From contig JAFTXJ010000002.1 of NCBI GenBank assembly GCA_017461625.1, positions 101,628-165,627 of the forward strand: 64,000 nucleotides of DNA, written 5' to 3'. Positions 59,692 through 64,000 of the stretch are shown here, one piece after another. The stretch comes from Clostridia bacterium. Lineage in GTDB: Bacteria; Bacillota; Clostridia; Oscillospirales; Acutalibacteraceae. A program made the position numbers and the translations under genes. Below the pieces are notes generated by a model. The model did not search any database, was not told the DNA's origin, and was given only the letters and a program-made list of their open reading frames with translations. Numbering within the stretch: position 1 is the first letter of the stretch; every line of letters begins with the position of its first letter.

Positions 59692-60285
59692 GTTGTGCAA
59701 TTTAAACGAAAATAAAAAAGTTTCAGAAAAAGTCGTTTTTTCCGCCTTGCTAAATGCCTACCAATTAGAAGGGTGTGTTTTTGTGCAACGATACAAAATT
59801 ACAAATTTTTGAAAAAAGTTTTGAAAAAACGTACAAAAATCGGCGTTTTAAAAGTCACCCCTTGAGGGATGTTTTTCTCTCGTGCACCTTGACAACTGAA
59901 TGACCGTCCGAAAGTGATACGACGCCAAGACCTCTAAGGAGCGAGCGTGAAGACGTTGCGGTGAGATTCCGGGGCAGGAACTATTTCGGGTGAAACGGCA
60001 AAAGCCTGTATAAAGGATACTACAGCCACCTTGAAAAATTCTCTGATATATCAGGAACATTTTCAGACACTCAATTCCCATTTATATATAGATTAAGTTT
60101 GTTCATTTTCCTGCGTACATACGTACACTTGTACGCACGTACGCAGAGAAAACGCTTAAATCTCATATATATTTTCTTCATTAAGGTGAGCAAGACATCA
60201 AAATTTGTGCGGTATATAAGTGGAACTACATACACTGACCTACCTAACGGCAAGGAGGTTAAATAAAACGAAAGGAGTAAAACAT
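59692..60285. other. Gene-free region ahead of the replication gene
   Basis: No credible protein gene in about 590 bases. The left part is A/T-rich. A GC-richer block at about 59885-60035 begins CACCTTGACAACTGAATGA and contains GGTGAGATTCCGGGG; it looks conserved or structured, with small stems such as CTGTA/TACAG, and resembles the leader or origin blocks found upstream of replication genes on Clostridia elements. An inverted repeat at 60111-60146 follows. Three Shine-Dalgarno-like segments occur after 60250. Confidence 0.4.
60111..60146. repeat. 36-bp inverted repeat of GTAC units
   Basis: CTGCGTACATACGTAC / GTACGCACGTACGCAG: two 16-base arms with two mismatches and a short centre. It is 140 bases upstream of the coupled mini-ORF and primase/helicase gene. 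It could be a replication-origin element or operator for that gene. Confidence 0.5.
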
Positions 60286-60321
60286 ATGAAGCCGAAGATA
60301 GGAGGAATAAGAAATGAGTAA
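60286..60321 (+). CDS. 11-residue ORF coupled to the primase gene
   Basis: MKPKIGGIRNE, with AAAGGAG before ATG 60286. Its stop overlaps the ATG of the primase/helicase by 8 bases, and the primase ribosome site GGAGG lies inside it. It may be a translational-coupling peptide or the residue of a truncated gene. Confidence 0.4.
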   Translation: MKPKIGGIRNE

Positions 60322-61669
60322 AAATTCAGATGACAAATTTTCAAATGACGAGTTTGGTGTTGAGGGTCCTGCGTGGGCAGACGGAAAAATAATCAACGAG
60401 GCAATATTCTGTGAGGAGTTTCTGAATAAGCATAAGATTATCTTCTCGGGCGGTTCGTTCTTTACTACCGAAGGCAGGGTTGTTGATGAAACACCTCTTA
60501 AGAGAATGGTGTTCGATGACCTTAAAATCTGTGCGGTAGCAAATGTACCTCAGAAAATTTCCAATATCGTTGAGCTTCTGAAAATAGAAGCACTTGATGA
60601 AACCTTTGCACCCGAAACAGACAGAATACACCTTGAAGACGGCACACTTTATTTTAACGGTTGCTTTGTCGATATCAAAGAAAGTGTTGTACGAACAAGG
60701 CTTCCTGTAAGGTACAATCCTTATGCACCGAAGCCTGAACGATGGCTGTCTTTTCTCGACGAACTGCTTTATCCGGAGGATATACCGACACTTCAGGAGT
60801 TTATCGGTTACTGCCTGATACCGAGCAATAAAGGTCAGCGAATGATGGTTATCAAAGGTAACGGTGGTGAAGGTAAATCGCAGATAGGTGCTGTTATGAC
60901 AACACTTTTCGGCAGCAATATGAAAGACGGAAGTATTGGTAAAATCTCCGAGAACAGATTTGCAAGAGCAGACCTTGAGCATATCTTACTGTGCATTGAT
61001 GATGACCTTCGTATGGAGGGACTCAAGCATACAAACTATGTCAAATCCATTGTAACCGCACAAGGAAAGATGGACCTTGAAAAGAAGAACAAGCAAAGCT
61101 ATCAGGGATATATGTACGCAAGACTTCTTGCTTTCAGCAACGGTGACCTGCAGGCTATGTTTGATAAAAGTGACGGCTTTTTCAGACGTCAGCTTGTACT
61201 GACAACCAAGGACAAAAACGCTGAAAGAATTGATGACCCTCATATAGCAGATAAAATGCGTGAGGAAATCGAAGGTATATTCCTTTGGGCATTTGAAGGC
61301 TTGCAGAGATTACTCTCAAACAACTTTCAGTTTACAGAAAGTGAACGGGCAATAAGCAACCGTGAGACCGTCAAGCGTAATAATGTCAATGCAGTTGAGT
61401 TTATGGAGTCAGACGGCTACTTCGCATTTGCAGAAGATAAATCAATAACCTCAAAGGATTTGTATGTGATTTACAAGCTGTGGTGCGAAGAAAATGCCTT
61501 GTCGCCTATGAGTTCAAGAAGCCTGAGCGACTTTCTGATTGCCAATGAAAATAAGTACGGTATTAAAAGCAGTAACAATGTTTACAACAGAGAACACCGC
61601 AGAGTAAGAGGCTTTATTGGCATAGAGGCGACGGCATCACTGTTTATGAATAATCTGCAAGGTTCATAA
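60314..61669 (+). CDS. Phage/plasmid-type primase-helicase (D5/SF3 family)
   Basis: 451 residues. Superfamily-3 helicase core: Walker A GNGGEGKS (about 183-190), Walker B-like LLCIDDDL, motif C LLAFSNGD (about 275), and sensor FFRRQLVL. The D5 N-terminal-like helicase domain precedes it, and a C-terminal primase-associated winged helix (DLYVIYKLWCEENALSPMS) follows. The full-length relatives often have a primase domain at the N-terminus; here only 130 residues precede the helicase. It should start replication of the element after excision or transfer. Ribosome site AGGAGGAAT. Confidence 0.88.
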   Translation: MSKNSDDKFSNDEFGVEGPAWADGKIINEAIFCEEFLNKHKIIFSGGSFFTTEGRVVDETPLKRMVFDDLKICAVANVPQKISNIVELLKIEALDETFAPETDRIHLEDGTLYFNGCFVDIKESVVRTRLPVRYNPYAPKPERWLSFLDELLYPEDIPTLQEFIGYCLIPSNKGQRMMVIKGNGGEGKSQIGAVMTTLFGSNMKDGSIGKISENRFARADLEHILLCIDDDLRMEGLKHTNYVKSIVTAQGKMDLEKKNKQSYQGYMYARLLAFSNGDLQAMFDKSDGFFRRQLVLTTKDKNAERIDDPHIADKMREEIEGIFLWAFEGLQRLLSNNFQFTESERAISNRETVKRNNVNAVEFMESDGYFAFAEDKSITSKDLYVIYKLWCEENALSPMSSRSLSDFLIANENKYGIKSSNNVYNREHRRVRGFIGIEATASLFMNNLQGS

Positions 61670-61718
61670 ATGGTGAGTATAAAGTTTTACGGGGTACAGG
61701 GTGGTTTTACAAAAACAG

Positions 61719-61750
61719 CCCTGTTGGGTGCAATTCGCAAATTGCAGGGC
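61719..61750. repeat. Hairpin upstream of the relaxase
   Basis: GCCCTG / CAGGGC enclosing GCAATT-CGC-AAATTGC, followed by AACGCCCTATAACCCCC. Possible part of the transfer origin. Confidence 0.45.
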
Positions 61751-61774
61751 AACGCCCTATAACCCCCTCGGAGA

Positions 61775-61842
61775 GCGCAACAGCATCTTTTGATAGCCTT
61801 ATGGATGTCAAAAGTGCTTTTGCGTTACTTTTGACAAAAGTA
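61775..61842. other. Candidate origin of transfer (oriT)
   Basis: Long imperfect inverted repeat GCGCAACAGCATCTTTTGAT (61775-61794) against GTCAAAAGTGCTTTTGCG (61807-61824), then the palindrome ACTTTTG-A-CAAAAGT (61828-61842). It lies directly ahead of the relaxase reading frame, where MOBV elements keep oriT. The nick site is not determined. Confidence 0.5.
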
Positions 61843-63042
61843 ACAAAACTTGAGACGAAATATATTTTATATAAGGATGTGATAAGTATAAGAAAAACAA
61901 TATCGTTCAGCGTAGGCAAAGGCTCTCTTACTCATAATCGCAGAGATTTCATTGCACAGAATGTTGACTCTGACAGAACACAGATGAACATTGAATACTG
62001 TAATGAAAATCTTGAGCAGGTGTATCATCAGATGTTTGATGATGCTCTTCAAAGATTCAATGATAAGCAAAAACGAGCCGACAGAAAGATAGAAAGCTAT
62101 TATGATAAAATCCGCACCGGCAAACAAGAAAAGCTCTTTCACGAGGTTATTGTTCAGATTGGTAACAGAGAGGATACAAACTCAAAATCAGCCGACAGCG
62201 AAATAGCTGTCAGGATTCTTGATGAATATATGAAACATTTTCAGGAACGTAACCCGAACCTGAGAATCTTCTCTGCTCACCTTCATCTTGATGAAGAAAC
62301 GCCGCATCTGCACATTGACTTTGTTCCCTTTGTAACAAACAGTAAAAGAGGTCTTGATACCCGTGTTTCACTTAAGCAAGCACTTTTATCTCAGGGTTTC
62401 AAGGGAGAGAGTAAATTTGAAAGTGAGTGGAGCAAATGGGCATTATCCGAAAAACAGCAATTAGCTTCCGTTATGGAAAAGCACGGTGTTGAATGGGAGC
62501 AGCTCGGCACTCATAATGAGCATTTGAGTGTTTATGATTACAAGAAAAAAATGCGTGCCGAAGAGGTGCAGGAGCTTGAAGAAAAGGCGGAAAGCCTAAC
62601 AGAAAAAATTAACGATATGCTCGATTTCGAGGTTCAGGTGGAAAGCTTTACTAATATGTTTTATGACGAAGAAGAGTACAAGCTCCCCGAACCGAGTTCC
62701 TTAATGTCGGCAAAGACCTATAAAACCAAAATTGTTGAGCCTCTATTTAACCGTATTATTGCTCTTGCAAAAACGGCAGTTAAGATGTGCTTTGAGCTTA
62801 AAGCTCAGGTTGAGAACTTAAAGCTGTGGGGCACCCGTGATAAGAATATGGTTAAACATCTCACGAAAGAAAATGATGCTCTATATACCGAAAATCAAAA
62901 GCTGCATAAAGAGGTTAAAGAGTATAAACTCCTTAAACGAATTTTCGGTGAAGAAAAAATATCAGAACTTGTTAAAACAGCAAAAGAAACAGAACAGGCT
63001 CAAAGAAAATCAAAATCTAAGAAATATGAAAGGAATAGATAA
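61801..63042 (+). CDS. MOBV-family relaxase (Mob/Pre plasmid recombination enzyme)
   Basis: 413 residues as read from ATG 61801, but the first 25-30 codons overlap the candidate oriT and have no ribosome site. The conserved part begins RKTISFSVGKGSLTHNRRDF. An almost perfect Shine-Dalgarno (AAGGATGTGAT, 61873-61883) is followed at the right distance by ATA 61888, not ATG; a GTG at 61879 lies within the site. The nickase motif HLHLDEETPHLHIDF (about 165) has the three-His metal site of MOBV. The C-terminal third is coiled coil (about 245-400). It cuts one strand at oriT and pilots it for mobilization. Confidence 0.9.
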   Translation: MDVKSAFALLLTKVTKLETKYILYKDVISIRKTISFSVGKGSLTHNRRDFIAQNVDSDRTQMNIEYCNENLEQVYHQMFDDALQRFNDKQKRADRKIESYYDKIRTGKQEKLFHEVIVQIGNREDTNSKSADSEIAVRILDEYMKHFQERNPNLRIFSAHLHLDEETPHLHIDFVPFVTNSKRGLDTRVSLKQALLSQGFKGESKFESEWSKWALSEKQQLASVMEKHGVEWEQLGTHNEHLSVYDYKKKMRAEEVQELEEKAESLTEKINDMLDFEVQVESFTNMFYDEEEYKLPEPSSLMSAKTYKTKIVEPLFNRIIALAKTAVKMCFELKAQVENLKLWGTRDKNMVKHLTKENDALYTENQKLHKEVKEYKLLKRIFGEEKISELVKTAKETEQAQRKSKSKKYERNR

Positions 63043-63969
63043 ATGAATAAAGAAGAAAATTTTATTAACACACTGTTTGAGAAAACAGAAGAATCCAAAG
63101 AAACAGAGGTGGTAGAGCCTCGTACAACCGAAATCGTAAATATGTCAGTCGGAAGCATTGTCCCCAATCTCAAAAATCCGTATAAATACCGTGAGGAAGA
63201 TATGAAGCCGTTGGAAGATAGCATCCGTGAAAACGGTATAATACAGCCTCTAATGGTGCGAAAAGACGGTAAGGCTGATGTGTATGAAATCATATCAGGA
63301 CACAGACGTTTCCTTGCAGCAACAAGGCTTGAAATGACAGAGGTTCCCGTTGTTGTATTGGATATCACAAAGGAAGAATCGGATATTATCCTCGTTGACA
63401 GTAATCTGCACCGAGAGCACATTCTCCATTCAGAAAAAGCCTTCGCTTACAAGATGAAAATGGATGCCCTTAAAAAGCAAGGTAAACGCACGGATTTAAC
63501 TTCGGACCAAGTCGGACCGAAGTTATCTGCGGGTGAGATTTCTGATACTGACAGTGCTTCTCAGGTAAAAAGATATATCCGTCTGACAAAGCTTATCCCC
63601 AAACTTCTTGCAATGGTGGATGAGAATAAAATCTCTTTCTCTGTAGGTGTTGAGCTTTCGTATCTCACAAAAACAGAACAAACAAACCTATTTGATTTTA
63701 TTCAGAAAGAGCTTTGTACTCCTTCACTCTCACAAGCACAGAAGCTGAAAAAGTTATCTCAGGAGGGTAAACTGAATGTTGAGGAAATATCTTCCATTAT
63801 GAAACAGCCGAAAGCAAATCAGGTTGTTACAGTTAAAATCCCCGATGATAAAATCAGTAAATATCTCAAGCCTACTGCTACTGTAAAGGAAAAAGAGGAT
63901 TTCCTTGCGAAGGCTGTTGAGTATTACGGAAAGCATCTTATGCGACAGAAAGACAGAGGTGCGAGATAA
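63043..63969 (+). CDS. ParB/RepB/Spo0J-type partition protein
   Basis: 308 residues. ParB nuclease-like domain with NPYKYREEDMKPLEDSIRENGIIQPLMVR and the signature EIISGHRRFLAA (about 85-97), then NLHREHI. The helix-turn-helix centre (about 160-200) includes SASQVKRYIRLTKLIPKLL. In the element it probably supports maintenance or gene regulation after excision. AAAGGAATAGATA precedes ATG; it abuts the relaxase gene and overlaps the next by one base. Confidence 0.92.
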   Translation: MNKEENFINTLFEKTEESKETEVVEPRTTEIVNMSVGSIVPNLKNPYKYREEDMKPLEDSIRENGIIQPLMVRKDGKADVYEIISGHRRFLAATRLEMTEVPVVVLDITKEESDIILVDSNLHREHILHSEKAFAYKMKMDALKKQGKRTDLTSDQVGPKLSAGEISDTDSASQVKRYIRLTKLIPKLLAMVDENKISFSVGVELSYLTKTEQTNLFDFIQKELCTPSLSQAQKLKKLSQEGKLNVEEISSIMKQPKANQVVTVKIPDDKISKYLKPTATVKEKEDFLAKAVEYYGKHLMRQKDRGAR

Positions 63970-64000
63970 TGACAGAAAAGATTGTATCCTTTTGGGAGTA
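63969..64000 (+). CDS. Start of a gene cut by the window end
   Basis: ATG 63969 overlaps the parB-like stop by one base (TAATG), and the frame is open to the end (MTEKIVSFWE). Product not identifiable from 10 residues. Confidence 0.6.
   Translation, partial: MTEKIVSFWE

Larger units (their letters stand above)
53252..64000. mobile_element. Integrative/mobilizable element, left part (right end outside the window)
   Basis: From the DUF6809-like gene onward the content changes from chromosomal carbohydrate genes to mobile-element functions: TnpV, replication helicase/primase, oriT-like palindromes, MOBV relaxase and ParB. The cargo is a two-component system plus an ABC exporter. The left limit is placed at the hairpin ahead of the MFS gene only for convenience. 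No attachment site, terminal repeat or integrase was found, so the boundary is uncertain by several hundred bases. Confidence 0.65.

Noticed and set aside
59848-60253. Minus-strand reading frames of 60-77 codons upstream of the primase
   Set aside because: They cross the origin-like repeat, lack ribosome sites, and their translations have no recognisable features.
60341-60982. 213-codon minus-strand frame opposite the primase/helicase
   Set aside because: The plus-strand frame has clear SF3 helicase motifs; the minus-strand product is Cys/Phe-rich shadow sequence.
1-64000. CRISPR arrays, rRNA and tRNA genes
   Set aside because: I saw no regularly spaced identical repeats, and no tRNA- or rRNA-like segments on reading the window; a tRNA scan was not possible.
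53252-64000. Naming the mobile element as a specific Tn or ICE family
   Set aside because: No integrase, conjugation genes or ends are within the window; TnpV, MOBV and ParB occur in many families.

Overview
The window looks like chromosomal DNA of a low-GC, Gram-positive, anaerobic Clostridia-type bacterium, most likely a gut or rumen Oscillospirales/Ruminococcaceae-like organism. The signs are a transketolase split into two genes, a SpoIIQ-like sporulation protein, strong GGAGGTGAT-type ribosome binding sites, consensus sigma-A promoters and many glycoside hydrolases. No species can be named from sequence alone.

Layout. 1-2,600: split transketolase and an SCP2-like protein. 2,600-5,850: an intergenic palindromic repeat, a SpoIIQ-like M23 protein, a sugar-phosphate isomerase/epimerase and a Gfo/Idh/MocA dehydrogenase. 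5,840-11,170: a polyphosphate-type cassette (VTC polymerase, DUF4956 membrane protein, beta-helix lipoprotein) divergent from an OmpR/histidine kinase pair. 11,200-18,810: acyltransferase, an unknown membrane protein, a heterodimeric ABC exporter and a flavoprotein. 18,950-29,700: carbohydrate block with GH38, esterase, phosphoesterase, a frameshifted NUDIX gene, and a GH5-GH30-GH38-like operon. 29,830-36,970: acyltransferase, an orphan leader-like RNA, an XRE regulator, an S26-type peptidase plus nucleotidyltransferase pair, and a GNAT / alkaline-phosphatase-like / methyltransferase operon with a leader peptide and attenuator. 36,970-53,190: second carbohydrate block (GPH symporter, GHL6-type enzyme, GH36, GH28-like, NamZ, MFS plus GH106-like), with a 39-residue peptide gene and a tandem flavoprotein.

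53,250 to the window end is an integrative or mobilizable element: DUF6809-like, TnpV, a LytTR/GHKL two-component system, a second heterodimeric ABC exporter, a structured RNA, a primase/SF3 helicase, an oriT-like palindrome, a MOBV relaxase and a ParB-like protein. No integrase or outer end is visible, so its limits are inferred.

The most interesting signals are: (1) two LytTR-type direct repeats 21 bp apart between the single-TM GHKL kinase and the ABC exporter on the mobile element, which make the cargo look like a self-contained sensing/export system; (2) a promoter, 26-codon leader ORF and terminator ahead of a methyltransferase gene, plus a similar orphan leader at 30.9-31.3 kb; (3) a strongly expressed-looking 39-residue amphipathic peptide gene; (4) a structured RNA of about 235 nt on the mobile element with a perfect promoter; and (5) a GH38-like protein that has lost the metal-binding and nucleophilic aspartates of the family.
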